Shown: one piece after another, positions 11,986-23,600 of the stretch
Layout of the letters: every line of letters begins with the position of its first letter
How positions within the stretch are numbered: the stretch's first letter is position 1
NCBI GenBank assembly: GCA_964036045.1
Contig: OZ038383.1
Span: forward strand, 7,518,430-7,582,429
Length of the DNA stretch: 64,000 bases
Origin: Eutreptiella sp. 'Long Island Sound 2002'
Lineage: Eukaryota > Euglenozoa > Euglenophyceae > Eutreptiales > Eutreptiaceae
Reading direction: 5' to 3'
Notes under the pieces: generated by a model
Told to the model about the DNA's origin: nothing
Databases searched by the model: none
What the model saw: the letters and a program-made list of their open reading frames with translations, nothing else
Position numbers and translations under genes: made by a program

Positions 11986-12252
11986 TCATCTCCCATCCTG
12001 TGGGTTGTATTTTAGGAGCTGCCGTACTATGCAGGACGGAGTTTCATTCTTCGGCATGTAGATGTTCAGTCGAGTAAATTTCGGCGTTTGAAGCACCTGT
12101 GCCTGGTTTGCTTGCAGCAAACATTTCAGTGCATTGCCCACTGCTTTGCGGCTCAATCCGTGTTGAAATTGCACGTCACAATCTTGAAGCCCCCCATCGG
12201 CGGCTGCGCTCAAGAGGTCAAGGATGGATTCCTCCTCCTTCGTCGGAGCCAT
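11986..12252 (-). CDS. Possible winged-helix domain exon (RNA polymerase III RPC34-like?)
   Basis: An ATG at 12252 opens an 88-residue frame on the minus strand: MAPTKEEESILDLLSAA, then a segment resembling a winged helix (helix, GLSRKAVGNALKCLLQ recognition-like helix, then TRLNIYM as a wing strand). The order and spacing resemble the first winged helix of the Pol III subunit RPC34/POLR3F, where a similar helix pair is followed by a strand ending in Y. The rest of that protein is not visible further along the minus strand, so this may be a lone first exon (a GTACGG donor lies near 12033), a fragment, or chance. Tentative. Confidence 0.25.
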   Translation of the reverse strand: MAPTKEEESILDLLSAAADGGLQDCDVQFQHGLSRKAVGNALKCLLQANQAQVLQTPKFTRLNIYMPKNETPSCIVRQLLKYNPQDGR

Positions 12253-14296
12253 AATAGCCAAACAACATCTAGGGCACGACACGAATTTTAGTGAAGCTCG
12301 CGTACGTGCAACGGCACAAAGAGAGCAGACTCTTCACAAGGCCATAAACCTGCTGCTTTGGCTTCAGCAATAGGATTGAACAAACGCTTCCATTGTTCGA
12401 AAAGGCTGTCGCTTTTGACCCCAACTGCTCCTCTCCTCTTCTCTGCTGCTCCGCATGACCTCCAAGTGCCAGTGAGCAATTTCTTTCCATTATCATGAGT
12501 GCATTTCCTTGTAGGGAGTAACTTCACTACCCAGGGAAAAAAAATGCCTGGGGAAGAAAAAAGGCCGACAAAGGGTGTAAAAAGAGGATTTGCAGGATCT
12601 CTTAAGGGGGGGGGTAGGGTATGGTATGGTAAGTGCCCTGCGGTCTCGAAGGCATGGGGCTACCGCCCGCTACCTCCTCACGCTCCCATGTTTAGGGCCG
12701 GGGTCGCTCAGCCACGCCCTCGGCACCCGGGCTGTGGCTTCACGTGTGGCTTATCGCTGCCGCTGTGCAGAGCCCACTTCCCGGTGGCGCAGTCCTGTGT
12801 AGCTGTGCGTGTGCGGGGAGGGTGGACCACTGCGCTGGCCACCCGGGGGGAAGCTCCCCTCACTCCTTTGGTTCAGCACGCTAGTGCACTTGCTGCGTGC
12901 TTTGCAGGGGTACCGGCCCAGAGCAGTAGGTGCCAGCGCTCCTCACTACGCACTCTGCACGGAGCCTCAGTGTGGGTGGTGCCTGAGAGCCCAGGTGCTC
13001 TGGTTCACTGGGCCGGGGGGGGGGGGGGGGGGCTTGGAAGGGGGGTTTTGGAGGGGGGGGTCCGGGAGGGTCGGTTGGGGGGGGGGTCCAGGTGGGCAAT
13101 TTGGGGTGGGATGAGGGGGTGGGGGGTATGACAGACGGGCCCACCAATGTTCCCAAAAAGAATTCGCCAGATTCGTGCAGCAGGAGCATATCTGGGAGTT
13201 TAAAAAAATAGTTAGCTATTGTGGTTTTACAAATGTGCACGTGCAACATCACGTCCGACCGTGGATGCCACAATGATAAGTGCATTTCCGTGCATTCTTT
13301 GTATCGTTGTGCCTTGTGCATCCTCTTCAAGTTAATCACCCTAAAATGGAACTAACGGGGAAGTCATCCAAGGGGGAACTAAGGTAAGGTACAAGTCATC
13401 CAAAAATCCGGTCTTCTGCTTGGTGCACGTTAACATGCCCATATTTGCGCGCATTCTTGGTGCCTTGCTCATTCCCCCCAACAGTTATGTGCCCTATGTA
13501 GTGAAGTTAGTGCCTGGTGTCAGGGGACCTAACTACCGAGGGAAGATTGGGCAAGATGGGGCACATTTGGTAAGGCAACTGCCTGCAACCCTTGCACAAA
13601 CCAAATGCCCGTCCCAAAACGACAGGCACCTCCCCCCCCTCAGGCCCTCTAGGCCCAAAGATAGTGCAGAAGAGTTGGGTACTAGACCAACCGGGATTCC
13701 CATGTGCTTTTCCTACAACCCGAACATAATCTGTTTCCCTGGATGTTTCCAATATAGTACCCTGGTTTGCCGCTGCTCCATTTGGCGGAATACCGCGACT
13801 CTCAAGTTCCGATCAATCCTCTCAGGGCTAATGCTCTTGTGGCTGTTTGATGCAAACACTTGGGCAAGCCCTCACAGGTGTTTGATCCATTGGAAATCAT
13901 CCTGGGCTTCCATCCATTTTTCTCCTTCCTCCGGTTTGGACACAATGAGTGCATCCTAATGTAGAGGACGGTGCAACTACTTTTCACTGTTGTTACTTTT
14001 GAACATTTGATGCAAAAGTTAACCAGGGCTGTTTCAGGTTGGCTGTACACTTCATCTTATGAGCACACTGCGCATACCCATGCAAGTAGTTTTGAGCAAA
14101 GGAGTTGCTGCACCATCAAATACCATAGTTTTTTTTCTCTCCAGAAAACTGTGTGCCGGCCATGTGTTCATGGCCATGTGGGGCTTTTGGTTGATTGGTG
14201 GTTTTGAGGTTGTTTCCGGTACCTCACCCCAGTAACGGGGGCTGGTTTTTCACAAGGCAGCATGTGCAGAACCACGTGACTTTCATTTGCCGATAG
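12253..14296. other. Unassigned region upstream of the first listerin exon found
   Basis: Listerin proteins normally have about 130 residues before the first exon I recognise, including an N-terminal basic segment and the first HEAT helices. I looked for these here and found nothing convincing. A small frame at 12544 (MPGEEKRPTKGVKRG) is basic, as listerin N-termini are, but has no further match. A G run lies at 13014-13032 and more G-rich sequence follows to 13120. Confidence 0.35.
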
Positions 14297-14635
14297 GTCA
14301 TGGGCTGTTGGGTGTGCTGCATGCACGACCCAGAGCGGGAAGTCCGCGCTGCTGCCATGCAAGCATGGCAGGCGGCGTTCTCGGATGCGGCTAAAGAGGC
14401 GGCGGGGCTACAATTCTGTCGCAAGGAGATCTTCAGACATCTGGGGCACAACCTCCTGGTCACACCGCAGTCCATCAAAGCAGACCAGAAGACCAATGCT
14501 GAAGACACGGAGGCGATCTACGAGGCTCTCATGTCCAGTACGCTCTTGGCAGGCGGCTTCGTGTTGCGCAAACTGCGGGAGAAGGTGGGTGAGGGGGAGC
14601 TGGCGGAGCACTGTTCTGCGCTGTTGCATTCAGAG
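14297..14635 (+). CDS. LTN1: Listerin exon a (residues 1-113 of the visible part)
   Basis: Acceptor GATAG/GTCATG; donor TCAGAG/GTGTGT; phase 0. The peptide opens VMGCWVCCMHD and has AWQAAFSDAAK and LQFCRKEI, matching the listerin block that reads MGYW, AFEAAF and AFCKDEI in animals. An exon must precede it, because the frame is open at its 5' edge and the family has more sequence there. Confidence 0.85.
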
Positions 14636-17600
14636 GTGTGTGCGTGGGCAGAGGGTGGCATGGGCAGGGCACGGGCACGCACACGTGCCAGAGCAGCTCA
14701 TCCGCTGTATTGGGATCGGAACCCCCTCTGCCCCATGCGGCCACACTGCCCCCCCAGTTCTGGGTTCCATCAAACAGCTTTGGGGATTGGAAGATTCAGT
14801 TGCGGGAGTGGGGGCTGTTCCACAAAGGCGGGCTGGGTATCTTGCAGTACATCCGATGTCCAGTGCCATGTCTTTGGTGTGGCCTGCTTTTGTTGATGGA
14901 GGTCGTTCGTGCACGTGGGCCGGGTGGGGATGAGGGGGGGGGGGGGGCTTAGCAATCAAATATGCAAATCACAAGTATCCACGTGATTGCATGCCGACAG
15001 GCTGTTGGCATCTGCCAGACCTGCTGCTGCAGTGGTCCACGCGCCGACAGTCCGCCAACGCCCTCCCCCGCTTCTTGCGTGGGCGTCGTGAGCACCCTCC
15101 AAACTCCACACATGGGGGCTGCTGTCGGCCAGGACCCAATCCCAAGGGGGAGGGGGGGGGTCTGCAGGCCTCAAAATGGTTGTATGGGTCACTGGATTTT
15201 GTGGGCGCCCGAGGCGCCGGAGATTTTGTTTTCAGGCATGCAGGGGGAAATTTTTGTTTTACCCTGCATGTGTATGCTCAAAATATTCAGAATTTTGTGC
15301 AGAATTCAAAGATGGATGAACAAAACACAAAAAATCATTTTGACCCCATCCGACCTCTTGGTCGGACCTTGGCTGATGGGAGCCTGAGCTGATCGGCAAT
15401 TTTTTTTGAAAAAGGTTTTTACCCCCACTTGTGTATGTTCAAAATGATCAGCGCGTCATGGCGATCATTTTGACGTATGTATGTTGGGGTCCCCACCGAC
15501 CCCCCTCCCCTCCCCGGGAACCCCGGCGGCTGCACGGGGGGGACGTCTCCTCGGTCCCGGTACGCGACCCCCCCCCCCCCCCCCTCCGGGCCCTCCGGGC
15601 CCACTTAGTTACCAAGGGTCAATGGCTACTAGCCATACATAGGGTGGCGCCGAAGGCGCCCGAAAATTTTGGGGACCCCCGAGAATGCAGGGGGTGCGCT
15701 AAGGGGGCGCACTTAGGACAATCTTTGAATCCACGCTTCGTTGCGTGGTGCATCATGGTGACCCCCGGCGTAGGTTTTGAGTTTTGATTTTGTTCCCTTT
15801 GTTGGGGACCCCCGAGAATGCAGGGGTGATGTAGCATTTCCGCCCTCTTTTGGGCCCCAACCGTCCGGTGCTATTGAGGAAACCGGGACAATCTTTGAAT
15901 CCACGCTTTGTTGTGTGGTGCATCATGGTGACCCCCGGCGTAGGTTTTGAGTTTTGATTTTGTTCCCTTTGTTGGGGACCCCCGAGAATGCAGGGGTGAT
16001 GTAGCATTTCCGCCCTCTTTTGGGCCCCAACCGTCCGGTGCTATTGAGGAAACCGGGACAATCTTTGAATCCACGCTTTGTTGTGCTGTGCTTGTGTTGT
16101 TGTGTTGTTGTTTGTGTCCAATTCGCCGATACCGGCACCTGAAGATCCCTGCCTCGAGCTTTAATACCCCGGCTGGAGGAGGAGGCAATCAGGGGCTTGG
16201 AGATCCCTGCCTCGAGCTTTTCCCCGGCTCGAGAAGGAGGCAAACAGGGGCTTTCTTTCTTCCTTTGCTTTCTCGTGCTTTGCTTTGCGTTGCGTTGCGT
16301 TGTGTTTTGTTGCGTAGTTCCGTTTTTCCGCGTTTTTCTAGGTAAGTGCGGCAAGGGGCGGTTCCCCGTGTCACAAAACTTCCACCCAGCACAGTGCCCA
16401 AACCCAAACCCGACGGCGAAGGAAAAAAAAAACCATTACTATAGAGCGGTACTTGTGTGTACGGCGAAGGAAAAAAAACCTACTCCCACAGAGCTGCATT
16501 TGTGTATGCGGCGAAGGAAAAAAAAAACTATTCATATAGAGCGGTACTTGTGTGTACGGCAAAGGAAAAAAAAAACCAATCGGGTGCCTCATAGGCTTGG
16601 GCAACCTGCAAGGCACCCAGCTGCTCTCCGGTGTGATGGGCCGTGTCGGAGAGACCAGCATATATATACGGCCCTCCCCAGGCAGGGGGTGTGGGCGCCT
16701 ACAACCACCATTGCAATGGTGAGGAGGTAGAGTGGAGGTCTCCGTTGTTGTAGAGTAACCCCTTAGGCCACCGTGTCTCTGCCAGACTGGACTAGACCTC
16801 TGATAAACCCTCTCCCCTAGCCCCCCCCCCCCCCTAGCAACTAGCAGCGACTAGCTAGTCCCCTAGGGAGGCCCTCCTCGGCGGCTAGCCCCCCCCCCCC
16901 CCAAGAAGCCCCCCCCCCCTGGGGGCCTTCGGCCCACTTCTACTGGGGGGGGGGAGTCGCGTACAGAAGCGAGGAGACGTCCCCCCCGTGGGCGGCTGAT
17001 TGGCCAACCCCCTGCGTTTGGGTCAACGAGCCCCCCCCCCCCCCCCCGCCCCCCCCCCCACAACCCCTGAAATGGTTCAACGCCCCTCGGGTCACATTCC
17101 GCCAGGCAGCCGCCCCCGTGACTCCACAGTCATAGGAATGTCTGAGTGTGCTACATCGCCGGCGTGGGAGGGACGCCAAGGGGCAGAAGCCGCACCTGTG
17201 AGCAGAGGGACAACCGACCCAGTCTCACTTCCTCAAAGTACGTTCTTCCTGTCTGTGTCCAAACAATGTGGACAATTTCCTCCTGAAAGCCCAAACACCG
17301 GGAAGTACCAAGTGGCACACACACTCAGCCATTATTTCAAACCCCCTCCTCGTGCGCCAACAGCGCGTTAACCCCCCCCGCCCCGTGTGCCAGTGGGAAG
17401 CCTGGCAAGGGTCCCACCTACATTTTCACTTAGCTCACCTTGATTGGGTACTCCCCCTGATCGCGTCTGACATGCACTGCTGGTCATGGCATGAGGAGGG
17501 CAACGTTGCAACGCTGGCCCCATACAATGCATAATGAGGTAATGGGCATATTAGATTGCATGAAATTTACAAAATCATGAAAGTTGATAAAATCCTCTTT

Positions 17601-20600
17601 TTTTCGTCAATGCCATGACCGAGTACCTGATGGGTCATTCTGACACTGGGAGGTCGGTGCTCCAATGGTCTGTCATGGACTCGTAGGCAATGTGGGCAGT
17701 TGCGCCCATGTTGGACCTGGCGGCCGTGAACACCTGCATGGAGTTGGCTGTCCTGGCCACAGGTGTGCTGGCCCACATGGGGGATGTTGCACAAGGCTGC
17801 GCCCCTGTGCCAATAGTAGCCGTGTAGGAGGCCACTGGGGATTACCCATGTCCGCATGGCTGGAGGGGTTGCCCTGAGCCGCACATCCAGGTCGAATACC
17901 TGCCCCAGCTCGAAATGGCAGTCGCAGTGCAGCTCCTGGCCCGCAGTGCGTAGCAGCAGCAGTAGGATGCCCACTTGCACCACTGCAACCCTGTTCTTGG
18001 GCTTTGGGCGATCCCTGAAAGGCCCAGTATAATGTCTTTCTGGACTTTCCAAAGTAGCCTATCCGTGGCAGTTGCATCATCACCTTTTTTTCTTGGCGCT
18101 TCATGTATGCTGGCATAATGAAGGTTTATCAACACTGTTGTTGGGCACTCGGGCCGTCAAAAGGGAGACCCATGAGTAAGGGGGCCTGCAACCTCAGCAA
18201 AAGCGGCCTTCTGTCCAAAAGGGCCGATCAACAGTAGTAGCCTATTTGGCAAATTTGTACCACACACGCACACACCGACACACACACTTAATTTGGTGGG
18301 TGGGGGGTTCGTGTCACAGCAAAGTGTGCATGCATGCATGTATTCCCATAGGAGGGATCTGCGATGTTGAAGAGTAACTCAAGCTCCTAACTAACCTAAC
18401 CTGGGGTGGCCCACCTGACAGCAAAGCAAGAAAAGAAACAACCACACAACCATGGAGTGGTGTCCCCCATAATTGCTGGTGTTCATCACTAGTGGAAGAG
18501 CACACGCGGTATGGCAGCAGGCGAGCCGAGGTGGTCACTAATTGATCCACTGTCCCACTTTTTGCAATGGTGCCTGAGCCACGCCACAGCACGTGTGTGA
18601 CCCAGGGCTTGGTTAGGAGGACATCTGCTTTGGGTGGGGGTGGGGGATGGGGACATCCGCCGCGGGGGATGAGGAGAGGAGGAGAGGACCATCTGCCAGG
18701 TTACCACCTGTGCCCAGGCTCCCAGAGTCCATTGTCAGGTTTTTATCAACTTTCAAGGTTTTGTGAAATGTGACACATATATTAGATGTTAAAGTATGAG
18801 ACCTAATACGTATTAGATGGTGTATTAGGCCAGCCATTCTATGCAGGGTCCAGGTCCTCAGGCAGTCTCACCGGCTGAATGCCACACACACTGCTCATTG
18901 TGATACGCTGTTTCCACTCGCCGCGCCACACCATCAGCAGAACAATGCACTCAAACGGGTAGTCAGGGGCCAAAAAAAAAAAAGAGAAAGCACACGCAGC
19001 GCACGAAAGCGTCATTTGCGCACCCAGCGCCTGGCAATGACGGGGGGCCAGCGCACAGAGACAAACCCGGAAGAACCCGACAAGGGCGGACAAGGAGGAA
19101 CGAGGCGAGGTGCGCACGGTGGCCGGGGCGGCGCAGGTGCGGGGGAAGGGGAGGGGAGGGCCGGAAACGGGGCGACAGAGCACCCTCCCTCCCTCCCAAG
19201 CAAGCAATCCAATGCCTTCCCAAATGATAAACTGAGCCGTGCACGCTGCACATTGCACCACCTGCAATGTGCACTCCGCACGCTGTGCACGCTACGCACT
19301 GCACACTGCACACTGCACACCGTGCGCACTGCACGCTGCGCATTGCACACCCTGGCCACTGTATTTGCATCTCTTCCTCCCTCCTCCTTCTCTTCCCCCT
19401 CTTTTTTGTTATTGTCCCTCCTTCCCGCTTCCTTTGGAAGCTGCGCCTTTGAGTGGGTGCAGTCCAGTAGCTCTTGGGGGTCGGCGGTGTTACACGGGGT
19501 AAGTCTACCCGAGGTGCCGTGTACACCCCTTCGCTTAGCCGCCCTCAATCAGGTCTTACGGCCCCCTTTCCCTCCCTTGCTCCGTCGCTTGCTGCATTTC
19601 CGCTCTCCGCTCGGGGGGTCCGTGCACAGCCGATGCCTGTCCCGGCAGGTTTGGAGGGTCGTCTCCAGTGCCACGAAGCTGCTGTCGGTGCGCATCGGCT
19701 TCTACGAGCTGCTGATCGCGGCGATGCAGTGCGCGCCGGGGGTTCTGCAGGAGTACTCGCAGCTGAAGAACGCCACCCGGACCCTGCTGCTCGAGGGCTT
19801 CGCCGAGCGGGAGAGCGCGGTCTACAACCACCTCTGGCCGGCGCTGTTGGCGTTCCTGCAGCGGTACCCGGACGCCTGGCAGTTCGTCACCAACGCCCAC
19901 AGCACGTTGATGCCGCGGCTGTTCGCGCTCCTGCGGCGCACGACGGGGATGATGTCGATGGAGGTCACGTACAAGTCGCTGCTGCCGCTGCTGGTCCTGA
20001 TGCCCCTGGACGTGCTGCACGGGGGCAAGGAGGGGGGCCTGGAGGCGTTCGCGGCGGAGTTCCTGTGCGGCGTGTGGAGGTGCGCCCCGCCGCGCCGCTC
20101 CACGGCCGTGCCCGTCCGCGCCTGGGATGACCCTCGTCCGCTCGTGCGATCGCCGCTCTGTGCACGTGCGACTCCCCGGTGGCCTGCGGGACGCCCCCGG
20201 GGGTGCGTTGACGTCACGCTGTGTGCCCAGCGTGGGACCCAGTTGGTGGGGAAGGGCCTGGCACAGGCGGATAGGACACCAAATATGAGGGGCGCCCAGC
20301 AGCAGCCCTTGACACCAACACCCCCCACCCCATCCCACTCCGCCCCTCAAGGGGCCAAAGTGTTGAAAAGGTCCGGACCATATTTGCTCCAATTGGGCGC
20401 CGAAGGCTCCGAAAACTTTTAGCATATGGTGGGGGCCAAAGTTCCGGTTTCACCCCATGTGTCTACGATCACGCAATGGACGGGGAAAGTGAGGACTCAG
20501 GGGAAATACCAGTGCGGGCTAAGTGGCAAACCTGCACTGGGCATGACTCCTTTGTCCAGCCGCTACCCTGAAGTTGTTCTGCGATGGCTTCCGGTTTCGG

Positions 20601-23600
20601 AAGTTAAGCCTAATTTGAAGCTCTCGGTACTAAGGTGGGAGACCACCTGACGATGTACTGAGTCGCAAAAAAAGTGCTACAAAAGTGATACATCTATACT
20701 CAAACTGCCCAGAACTCCATGGGCAATTCAAATGTGTATGCAAAACATGAAAAAAATTTTCTGACCCCTCATCTCCCCCATCCAGCCCCCAAACCCCGGC
20801 TGCTGGGACCAGACCCCCCAGGGGGTAAAGGACTTTTTTTCAGAACCCCGCATATGTATGTTCAAAATGATCAGATGTTGGGGTTCGCGGGACCCCAGCC
20901 CTGCTCCCCCCCCCCTTCTTCGGGGGCCCACAAAGTTTAGGGAGTGTCACTGTCGGGGGCCGCACCTGCACCTGCTCCCCATGACATCAAACGCCAGGAA
21001 AGTGGGCGCAAAGCGGGGACCACCGGCCGAACAGATGGCGCTCGACATGGCTGAGGCAGATGGGTCAGGTCTTGTTGCTGTTGCTTTCCTACGGCCCTCG
21101 TCCGCTTGACCGCCAACATCCATGGGTGAACCCATGGGCTTGCCTATTGCACATGCACACACCCTTCCATTGGGGGTATTGAGTCAGAGTCGCAAAAAAG
21201 GGTTGTGTCCGTACCATTGGCCTTCAGCCCCCTCAATAAATTTCATTCCTTTCCTGAGAAAAAGTGTTCTAATGTGGGTGAGTGGGTGGGTCGGCTGGGG
21301 TTGGCCAGGACCCTAAACCCCCCCGCCCCGGGAGTCCTTCAGCAATGGCCTGCTGGGCATGGCAGCACTGCGCGACGCACACGGGGGACTTAAACACGCG
21401 TCCCAAGCCGACCAAATGGGCGTGGGTTCGAACCCCGACGACGTCTGACACGATTGGGCGCAGTACCCCGCACTTTCCGCGTGTCCGAGTGCCCCGCCGT
21501 CCGTTGCAGGGGGATTGCGTCCGACGCCATGCTGCCCATGGGGGTCCCCGCGGTCATCGGGGCGTACGTCGAGTGCTGGAAGTACTTCGCCCTCAACCTG
21601 GTCACCAAGGCCGCCGCCGCCGGTGCGGACGCCGCCCGCTTGGCCATTCCGGACCCGCCCCAGTTCCAGCAGCGCCTCCTGCAGCGCCACCTGCTGCCCG
21701 TGTGCCTCTACTTCGTGCTGAACCAGCACATCCGGGCCCCCGCCGCCGCCTTCTGCGACGCCTTCGGGCTGCTGTTGGCCAAGCTGAACGGCCACGCCAT
21801 GAACAAGCACATGGTGGGCCATTTCTGGCGGCCGCTGCTGCAGTCGGTCCTGCAGGCGTTGAAGGAGGACAAGGACAAGGCCCCCCCACACGTGGAGCCT
21901 GTTCCCGACGAGAGCAAGAAACAGGTGGCGTATGGCGGGGGTTCGATAGTGGCGTGGAGGCAGGCGGACCTTGTCCTGCCCGCAGAGCCTTGCACATCCT
22001 GAGCACCGCAGGGGGCGGTACTCCGATGCAGCCATGGGGTCGTCTGGATCACGGTGGTCCTCACACGCTCAAACGGGTGCAGCGTGCATCGCGACTGCGC
22101 CCCCCCGATTCGATACGTGGCACGCTCAACATACCCACCCCACATCACTGCCAGCCCCAACACAAACACACACCCAGCGCCGTGTTGTTTGCGAACGGGG
22201 CATTCCTTTCCTCCGAGCGAGATTCTCCCCGTCAGCATCGTTCCCTGGCTACTGCACCCCCTTCTCCTGTAAGTGGTGCCCAGGCCTTCATGGACCCCCC
22301 CCCAAAACGCTGCTCTGGGCATGGGGAGCCGGTATCCCCCTCGCCTTTCACGCAAGCGCCAGACGCAACACGCACCGCCACGTGCCCCCGGTTCCTGAGG
22401 GCCTCGACCAGTTTTCCGGAGGTGCCATCCACACCGTTCGCCTGCTCCCCGTTCATGTGTGACCTGACTTCATCAGAATGCTTGTGGGTGTACCGGCTCC
22501 CCTTACGGCCTTGTGGATTCCCCTCCCCAGGCACCTGCCATACCGGTCTGTCCTTCGTCTTTATTTGTTGTTCATGATTTATTGTTTGTTATGTTTGATT
22601 ACTATTTATTGTTGATTGTCTGTTATTTGTTTATTTATTTATTTGGTTGTTCATTTGGTTTGCATTTATTGATTGGTTGATTGATTCCTCGAATGGTTTG
22701 AATCGATTCCTTTGTTGTTTGTCATTTCTTCTTGATTTATTCATCACCCACCATTTACTATTTGTTGGATGATTTATTATGTCGCATCATTTGCTTCTTC
22801 CTCCTTGAATCCGTAGAAGAAGAAGGTTGATGCCACGTACGACTCGGTCCTTTCCGGCACCGCCAACTCCGCCAACCGCGCCCTATGGTCCCAGCGGCTG
22901 GTTCAGCTGCTGACCGCTACCGCGTCGCAGGCGGACGTCTGGCCGTCCGCCTTCAAGACAGAGTACTCCGCCACGTTGGCCGCCGCCGCCCACGAGCTGC
23001 TGCAGTACTGCGCAGTCAACCCCGGGGCCAAGGGGGTGGAGTGGAGCCTGGCCCTGGACTTGTGGCGGCAGGTCCAGTGGGACGACGGGGCCGTGAAGGT
23101 GCTGCGCGGCGACGTCCAAACGGTGCTGATCCCGCTGTACCGCCAGCTTTGCGCCTGCCTGCCCGCCCACAAGCCCGTCTTCGGGACTCTGGTGACGCTG
23201 CTGGGGCACGCGGTCGAGCACGGGCTCGTGGAGGGGGACCCGGCTGCGTGCGCCGCGCAGCTGCTGCGGGATCTCCGGAGTCTGTGCCCCCGGTGCTGCA
23301 CTCTGGAGAATGGGGCGTTCTTGACCTCCGTGGTCTCGCAAGTGGCGCTCCCAATCTTCTGCAAAGACACCTCCAAGACATCCCTGGAGGCTTCAGCAGA
23401 GCCGTCTTCCGAGGCAGTGGCACTGAGAAAAGACCTCTCATCTGCTGCATTGGAGCTGCTGCAGGTACGGGATGGTGGGGTGGGATGGGGTGGGCTGGGC
23501 TGGGAGTGGGGTGTGGTGTGGTGTGGTGGGGTGGGCTGGGACACATGCGGGCCCAGTACACAACGTGGATTGCCATTCCTGTTTGCTTCCTGTTCCCATC

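Larger units (their letters stand above)
15525..16997. mobile_element. 1.5-kb unit bounded by ~45-bp inverted repeats, holding nested tandem arrays
   Basis: The left end (15525-15570) reads GGCGGCTGCAC, then GGGGGGGACGTCTCCTC, a variable spot and GTACGCGACCC. The right end (about 16952-16997) is its reverse complement with a few changes: GTCGCGTAC, a variable spot, GAGGAGACGTCCCCCCC, then GTGGGCGGCT. Inside are three unrelated tandem arrays with unit lengths 170, ~57 and 48 bp. No ORF looks like a transposase, so if it is mobile it is non-autonomous. Confidence 0.55.
14636..19648. other. Listerin intron 1: repeat-filled
   Basis: A 5-kb intron. Its contents are the inverted-repeat unit at 15525-16997, a dispersed repeat at about 15250-15510, a GCACACT-type array at 19238-19350 and otherwise unrecognised sequence. 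The minus-strand ORFs at 17567-18116 have no domain I recognise. Confidence 0.7.
20080..21509. other. Listerin intron 2
   Basis: Besides the 5S-like sequence and the partial dispersed repeat it holds a GGCGCCGAAGGC motif at 20396-20407 and, at 21425-21434, the palindrome GGTTCGAACC, identical to the Pol III B-box core. I could not fold a tRNA around the latter. Confidence 0.5.

Noticed and set aside
12499-13131. Basic frame MPGEEKRPTKGVKRG as the listerin N-terminus
   Set aside because: Basic composition alone; none of the conserved helices expected next are present before 14297.
14638-14952. Plus-strand frame with FWVPSNSFGDWK after a C-rich acceptor-like site, as a listerin exon
   Set aside because: Exon a (phase 0) joins directly to exon b at 19649, which carries the next family block; the frame adds nothing matching listerin.
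15671-16600. CRISPR-like array
   Set aside because: The arrays are true tandem repeats without unique spacers, in a eukaryotic intron.
17567-18116. Minus-strand ORFs in listerin intron 1 as a gene
   Set aside because: Two overlapping frames of similar length, no domain, no start context; likely chance.
19016-20422. 468-residue plus-strand ORF taken whole as a gene
   Set aside because: Only 19649-20079 matches listerin; the 5' part translates the TGCACAC array and the 3' part runs past a good donor into intron.
21400-21450. tRNA gene around the perfect GGTTCGAACC
   Set aside because: No acceptor, D or anticodon stems can be folded at the right distances on either strand; a TTAAA loop upstream has the wrong stem. 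The same holds for 41621-41630.
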